DNA from: Rothia amarae
GTDB taxonomy: Bacteria > Actinomycetota > Actinomycetes > Actinomycetales > Micrococcaceae
DNA length: 64,000 bases
Assembly (NCBI RefSeq): GCF_014705945.2
Contig: NZ_CP061538.1
Span: 682,001-746,000, forward strand
Direction: 5' to 3'
Made by a program: the position numbers and the translations under genes. The notes under the pieces were generated by a model. That model searched no databases, was not told where the DNA came from, and saw only the letters and a program-made list of their open reading frames with translations. Every line of letters starts with the position of its first letter. Within the stretch, counting starts at the first letter, position 1. This document shows, in pieces, positions 29,065 through 39,304 of this stretch.

Positions 29065-31098
29065 ATGAACAGCACTCCTAGTTCACCGCGCAAGTTCCGC
29101 CCTGAAATTCAGGGGCTGAGAGCTTTCGCGGTGACGCTGGTGGCTATCTACCACATTTGGCTGGGGCGCGTATCCGGCGGTGTGGATATCTTTCTTCTGA
29201 TTTCGGCTTTTTTGATGACTCTTTCGTTTACTCGAAAGATTGAAAGTGGTCAGCCGATTTTTGCACGGGCTGTATTGAGGTATTGGGTTCATACTTTCAA
29301 GCGGATTCTGCCGCTTGCTACGGTGGTTGTATTGGCGACGCTCTGGGGGACCTGGCAGATACTGCCCGCACCCCGCTGGGCGGGCATCATGGAAGAAGCC
29401 AAAGCCGTTATTCTCTATCGAGAGAACTGGTGGTCCATTTCAAATATGGTGGACTATTATGCGGCGGATTCCTCCGAAGCTTCACCGCTGAGGCACTTCT
29501 GGTCCCTTTCGGTCCAGGGGCAGATTTTTATCATCTGGCCTTTGCTGTTCGCTTTGTGCTGGGTGCTGTATAAGATTTTTCGCCGTCGCCCGCGCGTCAT
29601 TCTCTTCAGCGTTTTCGGAACCGTGTTTGGCCTTTCACTGGCTTATTCTGTATGGCTCACTGGCGCTGACCAGGAGATCGCTTACTTTTCGACGTGGACC
29701 AGGCTCTGGGAATTCGCCCTGGGATCGCTTCTTGCCATTGCTCTGCCGTGGATTAGAATTCCGCAGCGCCTTCGAGGGATGCTCGGCTGGGTGGCGCTGG
29801 TAGCTATCGTGAGTTGTGGAATCATCCTCGACGTCGAGGGTGCCTTCCCCGGATATATTGCGCTATGGCCCACTCTTGCTGCTGCTGCAATCATCGCAGC
29901 GGGTGAATCCGGCACACGATGGGGCGCAGACCGTTTCCTCTCGACCAAACCCATGCTGTGGTTGGGCAAATATTCTTACGGGCTGTATCTAATTCACTGG
30001 CCGCTTTTGGTGTTTTACCTCTACAAAGTACAGCAGGAGAAAGCCGATTTATTTGCCGGTTTGATTCTTCTTCTCGTATCGGTGGCGCTCTCCTGGATCC
30101 TGACGAACGTTATCGAACGCCCCCTCCGGTCTTGGTCCTGGTTAGATGCGCGGAACTGGCGTTCAGCACTCGTCATTGCGGCGTGCACCCTGGCTGTTAT
30201 CACCGTATCTAACCAGTGGTCAGCAGATTTGCAACGTCAGCAGGCAGAAATTCAGGCTAATGCGGCAGTTGATAATCCGGGTGCTCAAGTTCTTCAAAAG
30301 GGTTTTGACAAGCCAGTATCTACCGATGCTCAGTATTTGCCACTTTCTGCCGAGCGATATGATGATCGCCCCATTTACGCTAACCATTGCGCCCCCGAGG
30401 TTTTGAAAAAATATGGTTTTGAGGAATGGAACTGCAACCAGTTAGTGGCGAATGAGAAGCCAACTCAAAAAGTGATTGCTGTCGGAAATTCTCACATGGA
30501 CCAGTGGGGAGATGCTCTGATTGCCCTCGCGAAAAAAGAAGGCTGGGACTTGCAGTATGTGCAGTTTAACGACTGCTACTTTCTAGAGCCCAGCATGAAC
30601 ACTGAAAAGCCTGACTGCCAGGCATGGGTAGAAAATACCCAGCGCTATATCGATGGCATGCACCCGGACCAGGTTATTATCATCGGTACCATTAGCTTGC
30701 CGGACGAAGGCGGAGAAATTGTGCCTACCGGTTTGAGAGATTTCGCGAACCATATGCAGCAGCAAGGAATTGAGCTCATTGCGTTGCGAGATAATCCCCG
30801 TTTCAAAGAGACACACGCAGATTGTGAAACTCGCACCAAAGGATTATGCGATTTTGATTCGGAGCTAGCGAGAACGCCAAGCCCGCTCACTCAGTTTAAA
30901 GATATTCCTGTTGTAGCGCCGGTGGATATGACGGATATTATTTGCCCGAATGGTTCTTGCCCATCGGAGATCGGCAACGTCTATGTTTACCGAGATGACT
31001 CTCATTTGACACGAACTTACGTGCTCTCTGCTAAGAATATTTTTATTCAGCGAGTGGAAGATGCCATAGCAGAGCGGGAGGCTCGCAACACTCAATAG
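29065..31098 (+). CDS. Acyltransferase-3 / SGNH membrane protein (second of two)
   Basis: Same architecture as the gene before it and clearly a tandem duplicate: KFRPEIQGLRAFAVTLVAIYH at the start and almost the same membrane domain (SVQGQI, KYSYGLYLIHWPLLVF). The SGNH domain is more diverged, though both keep the catalytic GNSH (Ser about 476) and DxxH (Asp about 644, His about 647). I use ATG 29065 because GGAGG (29056-29060) is too close to ATG 29062. Probably one transcript with the first copy. The two may modify different acceptors or positions of an envelope glycan, which is inference. Confidence 0.88.
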   Translation: MNSTPSSPRKFRPEIQGLRAFAVTLVAIYHIWLGRVSGGVDIFLLISAFLMTLSFTRKIESGQPIFARAVLRYWVHTFKRILPLATVVVLATLWGTWQILPAPRWAGIMEEAKAVILYRENWWSISNMVDYYAADSSEASPLRHFWSLSVQGQIFIIWPLLFALCWVLYKIFRRRPRVILFSVFGTVFGLSLAYSVWLTGADQEIAYFSTWTRLWEFALGSLLAIALPWIRIPQRLRGMLGWVALVAIVSCGIILDVEGAFPGYIALWPTLAAAAIIAAGESGTRWGADRFLSTKPMLWLGKYSYGLYLIHWPLLVFYLYKVQQEKADLFAGLILLLVSVALSWILTNVIERPLRSWSWLDARNWRSALVIAACTLAVITVSNQWSADLQRQQAEIQANAAVDNPGAQVLQKGFDKPVSTDAQYLPLSAERYDDRPIYANHCAPEVLKKYGFEEWNCNQLVANEKPTQKVIAVGNSHMDQWGDALIALAKKEGWDLQYVQFNDCYFLEPSMNTEKPDCQAWVENTQRYIDGMHPDQVIIIGTISLPDEGGEIVPTGLRDFANHMQQQGIELIALRDNPRFKETHADCETRTKGLCDFDSELARTPSPLTQFKDIPVVAPVDMTDIICPNGSCPSEIGNVYVYRDDSHLTRTYVLSAKNIFIQRVEDAIAEREARNTQ

Positions 31099-31210
31099 GT
31101 AGTGGGGAATAAGCTGAACCGAATAGGCGTTGAGGTGGGCAACATCGCCAGTGTCCTTTTAACCGCAACACAGTGGGGTTCGAAGAATCCTCGATGGGGT
31201 TTAGAATTGA

Positions 31211-32797
<1,587 letters not shown>

Positions 32798-32854
32798 AAA
32801 CGTATTCAGCGTGGGAACTCCGATTAAAGCTCCCACGTGCTGAAAGGAAAATTC

Positions 32855-33985
32855 GTGACCGAGATTGAAATTGGATTGTCCAAGCGTGCTCGCCGTACGT
32901 ATTCTTTGGACGACGTAGCTCTGGTACCATCCCGCCGTACTCGTGACCGCGCCGATGTTGATACCAGCTGGCGAATTGACGCATTTACGTTTGATACCCC
33001 TTTGATTGCTGCTCCTATGGACTCAGTGATGAGCCCTCAGACTGCTATTGCTCTGGGTAAATTGGGTGGATTGGGTGTGTTGAATCTTGAAGGTTTGTGG
33101 ACTCGTTATGAGGATCCTCAGCCTTATCTCGATGAGATTACCGCCTTGGATCTGCAGGATCATGTGGCTGCTACTCGTCGGATGCAGGAGATTTATTCTG
33201 AACCGATTAAGGCAGAATTGATTACCGAGCGTCTGCGGGAGATTCGCGAATCTGGCGTAATCGTAGCCGGCGCACTGACTCCACAGAACACTCAGGAATT
33301 TTATGAAACCGTGGTGAAGGCTGGAGTGGATATCTTTGTGATTCGCGGGACTACTGTTTCGGCAGAACATGTGTCTTCAAACCATGAACCGTTGGATCTT
33401 AAGAAGTTCATTTATGAGTTGGATGTTCCCGTGATTGTGGGAGGTGTTGCAGGTTACACGCCTGCGCTTCACCTGATGCGCACCGGTGCTGCTGGTGTAC
33501 TCGTAGGTTTCGGTGGCGGCTCTTCTAAGACCAATCGCCGTGGACTGGGTATTCAAGCTGCGATGGCAACAGCCATCGCAGATGTTGCTGCGGCTCGTTC
33601 TCGTTACTTGGATGAATCTGGTGGTCGTTATGTGCATGTTATTGCCGACGGTGAGCTTGGCCGGTCAGGCGATTTGGTGAAGTCTTTGGCGCTCGGCGCT
33701 GATGCTCTGATGATCGGTGCACCTTTGGCACGCGCCGAAGAAGCTCCTGGTAAGGGCCTCTACTGGGGTAATGAAGCCCACTCCACCGATTTCCCTCGCG
33801 GCATCCGTACCCAGCTGGGAACCAGTGGAACGATGGAAGAGGTTCTTTATGGGCCCTCCCATCACACCGATGGTACTTCTAACATCATGGGCGCTATACG
33901 CCGTTCGATGGCAACCTGCGGTTTCACAGACCTCAAGTCCTTCCAGCGTAGTGAAGTTGTATTGAATGGCTTCCACGCGGAATAA
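32855..33985 (+). CDS. guaB3: GuaB3 family IMP dehydrogenase-related protein
   Basis: Actinobacterial paralogue of IMP dehydrogenase without CBS domains. It reads EIEIGLSKRARRTYSLDDVA at the start and contains PLIAAPMDSVMSPQTAIALG and VGFGGGSSKTNRRGLGI, where the catalytic Cys loop of true IMPDH (GSICTTR) is replaced, as is normal for this subfamily. Its exact activity is not settled. GTG 32855 is preceded by GAAAGGAAAA; six codons up to 32837 are unsupported. It is separated from guaB by 57 bp that contain an imperfect inverted repeat around GTGGGA and TCCCAC. Confidence 0.93.
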   Translation: MTEIEIGLSKRARRTYSLDDVALVPSRRTRDRADVDTSWRIDAFTFDTPLIAAPMDSVMSPQTAIALGKLGGLGVLNLEGLWTRYEDPQPYLDEITALDLQDHVAATRRMQEIYSEPIKAELITERLREIRESGVIVAGALTPQNTQEFYETVVKAGVDIFVIRGTTVSAEHVSSNHEPLDLKKFIYELDVPVIVGGVAGYTPALHLMRTGAAGVLVGFGGGSSKTNRRGLGIQAAMATAIADVAAARSRYLDESGGRYVHVIADGELGRSGDLVKSLALGADALMIGAPLARAEEAPGKGLYWGNEAHSTDFPRGIRTQLGTSGTMEEVLYGPSHHTDGTSNIMGAIRRSMATCGFTDLKSFQRSEVVLNGFHAE

Positions 33986-34018
33986 ATCATAGGATTGCGA
34001 ACGGCTCAACGTTTGCTG

Positions 34019-34070
34019 TGAATGCCCTGCCACCTCCGAATAATCAGCGGAAGGGGCAGGGCATTTTCTA
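34019..34070 (+). terminator. Terminator after guaB3
   Basis: AATGCCCTGCC pairs with GGCAGGGCATT, with an inner TCCG/CGGA pair; TTTTCTA follows. Confidence 0.85.
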
Positions 34071-34094
34071 TCAAAAACAGATAGGCTGGAAAGC

Positions 34095-35063
34095 GTGTTC
34101 AAATTAGCTCTCGCTCCTCGCTGGATCGCCGCATTACTGCTTGTGCTGGCAGTGGCATTCGGTTTTGTGATGCTCAGTAAATGGCAGCTTAACGCGTCAA
34201 CTCTAGGGCAGGTGAGCGCGGAGCCCGCTAAAGAGGTGGTGCATCCCTGGGATTCGGTGCTGATTGAACACGAGCCTTTGACAACTACTGAAGCGGACAC
34301 CATGGTGAGCGCTACAGGAAAGTACGTTCCGGGTTCTTCATACCTGGTGGCCGAGAAGCTGCATGAGGGTGAAAAAGGATACTGGGTGATGAGCGAATTC
34401 ACCCCGGACGATGGAGCGCAAGTAACGGCTGCGGGCAAGGTTCAACAGCGCAGCATTGCGGTTGCTCGCGGATGGACTGCATCACCTGAAATACCTCAGG
34501 AACCTTCAGGCGAGGTGACTATTGCAGGTCGCGTAGTTGCCAACGATGCTCCGTTCTACTCTTCCGACCTGACCGAGGAAGAGAAAACCCAGGGAAGAAC
34601 TTTGGGCTCGGCGTCGGCTGCTCAACTCAGTAATATATGGGACGTGCCGCTATACGGTGCGTTACTCACCAACGACGCTGAGGTGCCCGCCTCAGAAAAA
34701 CTGCCGCTGAACGAAGACGGCACACTATCTGACTCAGCAACTATCCTGGGTCAAAGCGAGCAGCTTAAACCGGTCCACGCTCAGCAGGTAACCGATGAAG
34801 AGGTCAACTGGCTCAATATCTTTTATGCTCTGGAATGGATTGTCTTCGCAGGATTCGCGGTGTACCTCTGGTGGCGGATGCTTCGCGATTCTTACCGCGA
34901 ACAAAACAATCCAGCCCTGTACTTCGAATACGAAGGCGAATACTGGCTAGATGAAGAATCAGGCCGTTATTATTACTGGGATCCAGCAGACCAACAGTAT
35001 TATTTCTTTGACGACGTCCCGCGTGATGACCGCGCGGGCAATGACGGAAAGTTGCATCAGTGA
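34095..35063 (+). CDS. SURF1-like cytochrome oxidase assembly protein
   Basis: SURF1-family membrane protein, implicated in cytochrome c oxidase (heme-copper oxidase) assembly. One membrane segment lies at residues 9-27 and another at about 237-257, with an extracytoplasmic domain between them containing VATGKY-like and ARGW motifs (VSATGKYVPGSSYLV, VARGWT). Actinobacterial SURF1 proteins usually have about 250-290 residues; this one has 322 because of a cytoplasmic tail rich in Tyr, Trp, Glu and Asp (YYYWDPADQQYYFF near residues 295-308). GTG start. Overlaps the next gene by 4 bp. Confidence 0.85.
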   Translation: MFKLALAPRWIAALLLVLAVAFGFVMLSKWQLNASTLGQVSAEPAKEVVHPWDSVLIEHEPLTTTEADTMVSATGKYVPGSSYLVAEKLHEGEKGYWVMSEFTPDDGAQVTAAGKVQQRSIAVARGWTASPEIPQEPSGEVTIAGRVVANDAPFYSSDLTEEEKTQGRTLGSASAAQLSNIWDVPLYGALLTNDAEVPASEKLPLNEDGTLSDSATILGQSEQLKPVHAQQVTDEEVNWLNIFYALEWIVFAGFAVYLWWRMLRDSYREQNNPALYFEYEGEYWLDEESGRYYYWDPADQQYYFFDDVPRDDRAGNDGKLHQ

Positions 35064-35626
35064 CTGAACACAATACTCCGCGACCTGCACCGCAGGTTCG
35101 CCCTACCGAACGAACCGATGGTAAGAAAGTTACTCTTTCCGAAGGAGGACGTGCCGACGGCAAGGGCGGGTTTACCGTTCGTAAGAAATTTGGTGGCACT
35201 GAATCACAGATTCGTGGTGCGCTCACTTTCTATAAATGGTGCGCCTGGATTTCCGGTACTTTCCTACTCCTTTTGGTCGCTGAAATGGTCACCCGCTATA
35301 TCTTTGGCTATGACCTCATCGCCGGTGGCGCCAACGCCCAAACCGGCGAAACGGTTGCCCTGGGCTGGTTAGATCGGGATATGGGAAACCTTACCGGTGG
35401 TATCAACATTTCTACCTGGATTCTCATCGTTCACGGTTGGTTCTATGTGGTGTATCTCTTCTCCTGTTTCCGCCTCTGGTTGCTCATGCGTTGGGGTCTG
35501 CCTCAGCTCATCGTGATGGCGCTCGGCGGCGTAGTCCCCTTCCTCTCCTTTATTGTGGAGAAGCGAATCCATCGCGAGACCCTGGAATTGCTTGACGCTA
35601 ACCCCCAGGCGACCAAGCGTTACTAG
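35060..35626 (+). CDS. DUF3817 membrane protein
   Basis: Small integral membrane protein with a DUF3817-type domain: three membrane helices in residues about 55-170 (YKWCAWISGTFLLLLVAEMV, WILIVHGWFYVVYLFSCF, GLPQLIVMALGGVVPFLSFI), ending with the family's EKRIH-like motif. The first 45 residues are charged and probably cytoplasmic and disordered. GTG start overlapping the SURF1-like gene. This pairing next to guaA is common in Micrococcales; the function is unknown. Confidence 0.87.
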   Translation: MTEHNTPRPAPQVRPTERTDGKKVTLSEGGRADGKGGFTVRKKFGGTESQIRGALTFYKWCAWISGTFLLLLVAEMVTRYIFGYDLIAGGANAQTGETVALGWLDRDMGNLTGGINISTWILIVHGWFYVVYLFSCFRLWLLMRWGLPQLIVMALGGVVPFLSFIVEKRIHRETLELLDANPQATKRY

Positions 35627-35707
35627 GCCTCGTGCTTTAGAATGGCTTTATATCCATTTCGTGTGGTGAATCCATACGAGAAAACAATCGATCATATAAG
35701 GTGACTC

Positions 35708-37300
35708 GTGACAACATCAGCACATTCAACCGAGCTCGAAGAGCGTCCGGTTCTGGTGATTGACTACGGCGCTCAGTACGCACAGCTTATCGCTCGTCGC
35801 GTCCGTGAGGCCGGAGTTTATTCCGAAATCGTTCCGCATACTCTTGCCACAGAAAAGATTTTGGCAAAGAACCCTGCCGCTATCGTGCTCTCCGGTGGTC
35901 CTTCCTCGGTCTATGCCGAAGGTGCTCCTGCAGGAGATAAGGCTCTGTTTGAAGCTGGCGTACCGATATTCGGTATTTGCTATGGTTTCCAGTTGATGAC
36001 TCAGACTTTGGGCGGAACCGTATCTCATACTGGCCGCCGCGAATATGGCGCGACCGACGCTACGCTGTGTGCTGAGAATTCTTCCTTCCTCACCGGAACC
36101 CCCAAGGTGCAGAACGTGTGGATGTCCCACGGGGATTCCGTTTCCGCAGCTCCCGAGGGATTCGAAGTTTTGGCAACTACTCCCGGTGCAGACGTCGCTG
36201 CGATGGTTGATGAAGGGCGAAAGCTGGGTGGTGTGCAGTGGCATCCTGAGGTCAATAACTCTGATTACGGTCAGCAGGCGCTCGAGAACTTCTTGTATAA
36301 CATTGCCGGTGTAGAGAAGTCGTGGTCCACCGGCAACATCATTGAAGAGCAGGTTGAGAAGATTCGTGAGCAGGTTGGTTCTGCTCGGGTGATTTGTGCT
36401 CTTTCCGGTGGCGTTGATTCCTCGGTTGCTGCGGCTTTGGTCCATAAGGCTGTGGGCGATCAGCTAACCTGTTTCTTTATCGATCACGGTTTGCTACGCC
36501 AGGGTGAGCGCGAGCAGGTTGAGAATGATTACGCCTCCACCATGGGTATCAAGGTTGTCACCATTGATGAGTCAGAACGTTTCTTGACTGCTTTGTCTGG
36601 TTTGACTGATCCTGAAGAAAAGCGCAAGGCTATTGGACGCGAGTTCATTCGCTCGTTTGAGGACGCTCAGCGCAAACTTATTGAAGAAGCTTCAGGTGAA
36701 GGCGGCGAGATTAAGTTCTTGGTTCAGGGTACCTTGTATCCCGACGTCGTTGAATCCGGTGGCGGTGAGGGTGCTGCGAATATTAAGTCTCACCACAATG
36801 TGGGTGGTCTGCCTGAGGACATGACCTTTGAGCTGGTGGAGCCTTTGCGTACTTTGTTCAAAGACGAGGTTCGTGCGATTGGCCGCGAGTTGGGTGTGCC
36901 CGAGAAGATTGTGGCTCGTCAGCCGTTCCCTGGCCCTGGCTTGGGTATTCGTATTATTGGCGAGGTTACTTTTGACCGACTTGAGACTTTGCGTGCTGCG
37001 GATGCGATTGCGCGTGAGGAGCTCACTAAGGCTGGTCTGGATGAGGAAATCTGGCAGTGCCCTGTTGTACTTCTTGCTGATGTTCGTTCGGTGGGTGTGC
37101 AGGGTGATGGTCGTACTTATGGTCATCCGATTGTGTTGCGTCCGGTTTCTTCTGAGGATGCGATGACGGCGGATTGGACTCGTTTGCCGTACGATGTGTT
37201 GGCGCGGATTTCGAATCGTATTACTAATGAGGTGTCTGAGGTGAATCGAGTGGTGCTCGATGTGACGTCGAAGCCGCCGGGAACGATTGAATGGGAGTAA
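35708..37300 (+). CDS. guaA: GMP synthase (glutamine-hydrolysing)
   Basis: Aminates XMP to GMP using glutamine and ATP. Class I glutaminase domain with nucleophile in GICYGFQL (about residue 88) and the His-Glu pair in WHPEV; ATP pyrophosphatase domain with [11 protein letters not shown]-loop; C-terminal dimerisation domain ending [11 protein letters not shown], the universal GuaA end. GTG start. The stop codon lies inside the left arm of a 15-bp inverted repeat that opens the repeat region downstream. Confidence 0.97.
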   Translation: MTTSAHSTELEERPVLVIDYGAQYAQLIARRVREAGVYSEIVPHTLATEKILAKNPAAIVLSGGPSSVYAEGAPAGDKALFEAGVPIFGICYGFQLMTQTLGGTVSHTGRREYGATDATLCAENSSFLTGTPKVQNVWMSHGDSVSAAPEGFEVLATTPGADVAAMVDEGRKLGGVQWHPEVNNSDYGQQALENFLYNIAGVEKSWSTGNIIEEQVEKIREQVGSARVICALSGGVDSSVAAALVHKAVGDQLTCFFIDHGLLRQGEREQVENDYASTMGIKVVTIDESERFLTALSGLTDPEEKRKAIGREFIRSFEDAQRKLIEEASGEGGEIKFLVQGTLYPDVVESGGGEGAANIKSHHNVGGLPEDMTFELVEPLRTLFKDEVRAIGRELGVPEKIVARQPFPGPGLGIRIIGEVTFDRLETLRAADAIAREELTKAGLDEEIWQCPVVLLADVRSVGVQGDGRTYGHPIVLRPVSSEDAMTADWTRLPYDVLARISNRITNEVSEVNRVVLDVTSKPPGTIEWE

Positions 37301-37344
37301 CCGCAATTTTCCGAGCGCGCGAGGAAGTAAAAATTGCGGTTACT
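37296..37344. repeat. Inverted repeat at the end of guaA
   Basis: AGTAACCGCAATTTT (37296-37310) and AAAATTGCGGTTACT (37330-37344) are perfect 15-bp complements with a 19-nt loop. The right arm lies within the first 74-bp repeat unit. There is no T-run after it, so it may be a processing or Rho-linked end rather than a classic terminator. Confidence 0.7.
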
Positions 37345-37492
37345 ATCCTGAGGCGGAGCCGAAGGAGATAATGTTTCAGTTTTTCCGAGCGCGCGAGGAA
37401 GTAAAAATTGCGGTTACTATCCTGAGGCGGAGCCGAAGGAGATAATGTTTCAGTTTTTCCGAGCGCGCGAGGAAGTAAAAATTGCGGTTACT
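37307..37492 (+). repeat. 74-bp tandem repeat, 2.5 copies, with mini-ORFs
   Basis: Units begin at 37307, 37381 and 37455; the first two are complete and essentially identical, and the third breaks off at 37492. Each unit contains AAGGAGATAATG. From ATG 37371 there is a 24-codon frame (FQFFRAREEVKIAVT, then Arg-rich) whose TAA overlaps the next ATG at 37445 as TAATG; that one runs 32 codons to a stop at 37541. The spacing from AAGGAG to ATG is only 3 nt. Because 74 is not a multiple of three, each unit ends its own frame. Whether these are translated is unknown. Confidence 0.75.
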
Positions 37493-37567
37493 CGGCGAAG
37501 CCGGAGTTTTGTTTTCGGTAACGAAGGTTTCCGAACGCGTTAGTTCCGCTGTCGGGCGAAGTCAGAG

Positions 37568-37612
37568 GCTCTCATTTTCTTGTTGTTTAGAGAATGGGAG
37601 CTTTTGTTTTGC
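37568..37612 (+). terminator. Hairpin terminator downstream of the repeats
   Basis: GCTCTCATTTTCT (37568-37580) pairs with AGAGAATGGGAGC (37589-37601) and is followed by TTTTGTTTTG. Confidence 0.75.
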
Positions 37613-37660
37613 TATTGATGGGGGTCGAGATACTCTTTTGAACGAGTAGTTCATGTGAAG

Positions 37661-37718
37661 TACCAGAAAGGTAGACGAGGTACCGTCTTGATACGGTACC
37701 TCGTTTACTTTTCTGGTA
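37661..37718. repeat. Long inverted repeat, 26-bp arms
   Basis: Arms 37661-37686 and 37693-37718 are complementary over 26 bp with two G-T pairs and a 6-nt loop. There is no T-run directly after and no gene beside it. It could be a small mobile-element remnant or a structured RNA end. Confidence 0.65.
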
Positions 37719-37865
37719 TGTCGCCGGGGGGGGAGGGGACAGGACGGTCTGGGACGAGAGTAGTCAGCCGCGTAAAACCTCAAAATATTCTTCAGATAAT
37801 GATTTTTTGTCGGTATCCATGAAACAGCTCACTACTAACCCTACTTATTTTCTGAAATTTTCCTG

Positions 37866-37871
37866 TATACT
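37866..37871 (+). promoter_or_regulatory. Possible -10 box for the 46-codon gene
   Basis: TATACT lies 59 bp upstream of the start codon at 37930. I do not see a good -35 hexamer 17 bp upstream of it. Confidence 0.3.
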
Positions 37872-37929
37872 AAGAGAGCTAAAATGAGAACCTTTCAACA
37901 ACGATGAAAGTGAATTAGGGGGAAAAATT

Positions 37930-38070
37930 ATGAATACTCTTTTGAATAAATTACGTATTAAGCTCACTGAAATTGCTCGCGATCCTAAGAATCAGGAAAA
38001 GATTCGTCAGTATGCGGGTAAGGCTGTTGAAGTTGTGCAGGGCTTCCTTCGCAACCGCAAGCGCAAGTAG
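37930..38070 (+). CDS. Small basic helical protein, 46 residues
   Basis: ATG start with GGGGGAAAA just upstream, a clean stop, a candidate -10 box and its own terminator support a real gene although it is short. The product starts MNTLLNKLRIKLTEIARDP and ends FLRNRKRK; it should be almost all helix, amphipathic, and strongly positive at the end. The central EKIRQYAGKAVEVVQ recalls small actinobacterial helical proteins annotated as MT0933-like antitoxins, but the match is weak and there is no toxin gene beside it. Function unknown. Confidence 0.7.
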   Translation: MNTLLNKLRIKLTEIARDPKNQEKIRQYAGKAVEVVQGFLRNRKRK

Positions 38071-38080
38071 CATGAGTTGA

Positions 38081-38118
38081 AAATTCCCCGTCCTCTGTTG
38101 AGGGCGGGGAATTTTTGT
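38081..38118 (+). terminator. Terminator after the 46-codon gene
   Basis: AAATTCCCCGTCCT (38081-38094) pairs with AGGGCGGGGAATTT (38101-38114), one G-T pair, then TTGTC. Confidence 0.85.
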
Positions 38119-38133
38119 CGTCCGGGGAAGGGC

Positions 38134-38549
38134 TTAGTCACCAATGTTGAAGAGCCATGCAATACCGAATTTGTCGGTAAACGAACCAAAGTGTGCGCCC
38201 TACGGAGCTTCAGCGAGTGGCTGCAGGTTGGTCGCGCCGTCGGATAGCTTATTGAACCATTCGTTTGCTCGGTCGAGGTCGGAGAGGTTACCCAGAATTG
38301 CGGCTTCCATGTTGGCGGTCGCGTTGTTTTCTGGTTTCTGGATGGCGGCGCCGTCGGATGCCTGAAGGGTGAAAGGCTCGGCGGTGAGTTCGCCGTGCAT
38401 CACCATGTCGGTATATTCGGGGTCCACGGGGCGTGGAAATCGTTGAAGTTGGCAATGTGTAGCTCGCCGCCGAAAACGCTCTGGTAAAAGTTGAGTGCTT
38501 CACGGGCTTCACCGGTGAAAGTGAAATAAGGATTGAGGCGAAAAGCCAT
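38134..38549 (-). pseudogene. VOC/PhnB-like glyoxalase-fold protein, broken
   Basis: Minus strand from ATG 38549 (AGGAG upstream) reads MAFRLNPYFTFTGEAREAL, then FYQSVFGGELHIANF, a PhnB-type VOC protein. Near 38430 the frame slips: the true continuation PEYTDMVMHGELTAEPFTL is in another frame. That frame later meets TAG at about 38202-38200, where the family has Trp, and beyond it the normal ending GAHFGSFTDKFGIAWLFNI continues to a stop at 38136-38134. One frameshift and one nonsense change in a protein of about 137 residues make it inactive; both changes look recent because the rest is intact. Confidence 0.87.
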
Positions 38550-38716
38550 CAAAATCTCCTAGTGGGGAAGAAATGGCGGATAATCTATCCACCGAAATTA
38601 GTTTACTCAGCAAAGAAAAGATAGGGGTAAACGCCTCGGAAGGAAACTTTAACTTTCTTCTAGGAGTTCCCTGAGCGATTTGTAACATATACTGGCTAAA
38701 CCGATAAGGGGAACCC

Positions 38717-39232
38717 ATGTCACGTATCTCTACATCTCTTTCAAAACTTGCCATCGTTTCTGGTCTACTCCTAACAACATCTGGATGCACAACTCACGAG
38801 GTAGAACCGAATACGACGGCATCATCTGAGATAGCTACGACAACGGATGCTGGTAGCCCGTCTGAAATAGCTCCGGGATATTCTGCTGAAACACCCCTGC
38901 ACAGTGACGAAGAAATCGCGGTATTTCAGGAGCAAAAACGACAAAACCTTATTGCCCAAGGGCTAGACCCTGAGAGTATTTATGCGAAGTACCCGGATAT
39001 TATGTGCCACGGTGCTTCATTCGGTAGCGAAGAGGATATTAGGTCTTCTCTCGGGGTAGTGTCCGCGGAAGAAGTTGACCGACAGCTTGAATTTATGCGC
39101 AATGCTCCTGCAGAAGTTAAACAAATGAGTGAGCGGAATTCACATGCGCTGGTGGGTACTTTAACTGTGATGACCTGGGCAGATAAAGAGCAGTGTGACC
39201 TCTATGGAGAGGGTATTCAGCTTGCCGGTTAA
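38717..39232 (+). CDS. Hypothetical lipoprotein
   Basis: 171 residues with a lipoprotein signal: basic start MSRISTSLSK, hydrophobic run, and lipobox LTTSGC with Cys at residue 24. The linker after it is Thr/Ser/Glu-rich (25-55). The rest is a small, mostly helical domain with two cysteines (MCHGASFGS and KEQCDLYG) that may pair outside the cell. I recognise no family. Preceded by GATAAGGGGAA as ribosome binding site. It stands alone between the VOC pseudogene and the convergent sugar operon. Confidence 0.75.
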   Translation: MSRISTSLSKLAIVSGLLLTTSGCTTHEVEPNTTASSEIATTTDAGSPSEIAPGYSAETPLHSDEEIAVFQEQKRQNLIAQGLDPESIYAKYPDIMCHGASFGSEEDIRSSLGVVSAEEVDRQLEFMRNAPAEVKQMSERNSHALVGTLTVMTWADKEQCDLYGEGIQLAG

Positions 39233-39304
39233 ACCCGCAATGGTGAGGATAACTCATAAGATGCCTGCACCTGATGAATCAACCTCACCATCCTTGAGGG
39301 AAAA

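Noticed and set aside
33665-34438. 257-codon minus-strand open frame across guaB3 and the SURF1-like gene
   Set aside because: Crosses two real genes and the terminator between them; no family resemblance.
37307-37492. CRISPR array
   Set aside because: The 74-bp units are directly adjacent with no unique spacers and no cas genes are in the window.
37562-37783. 73-codon minus-strand open frame
   Set aside because: Runs through a terminator hairpin and the 26-bp inverted repeat; no ribosome site.
39240-39291. Hairpin ATGGTGAGG ... CCTCACCAT between the lipoprotein and GH13 genes as a terminator
   Set aside because: Stem is only 9 bp with a loop over 30 nt and no T-run; could be real but I cannot support it.
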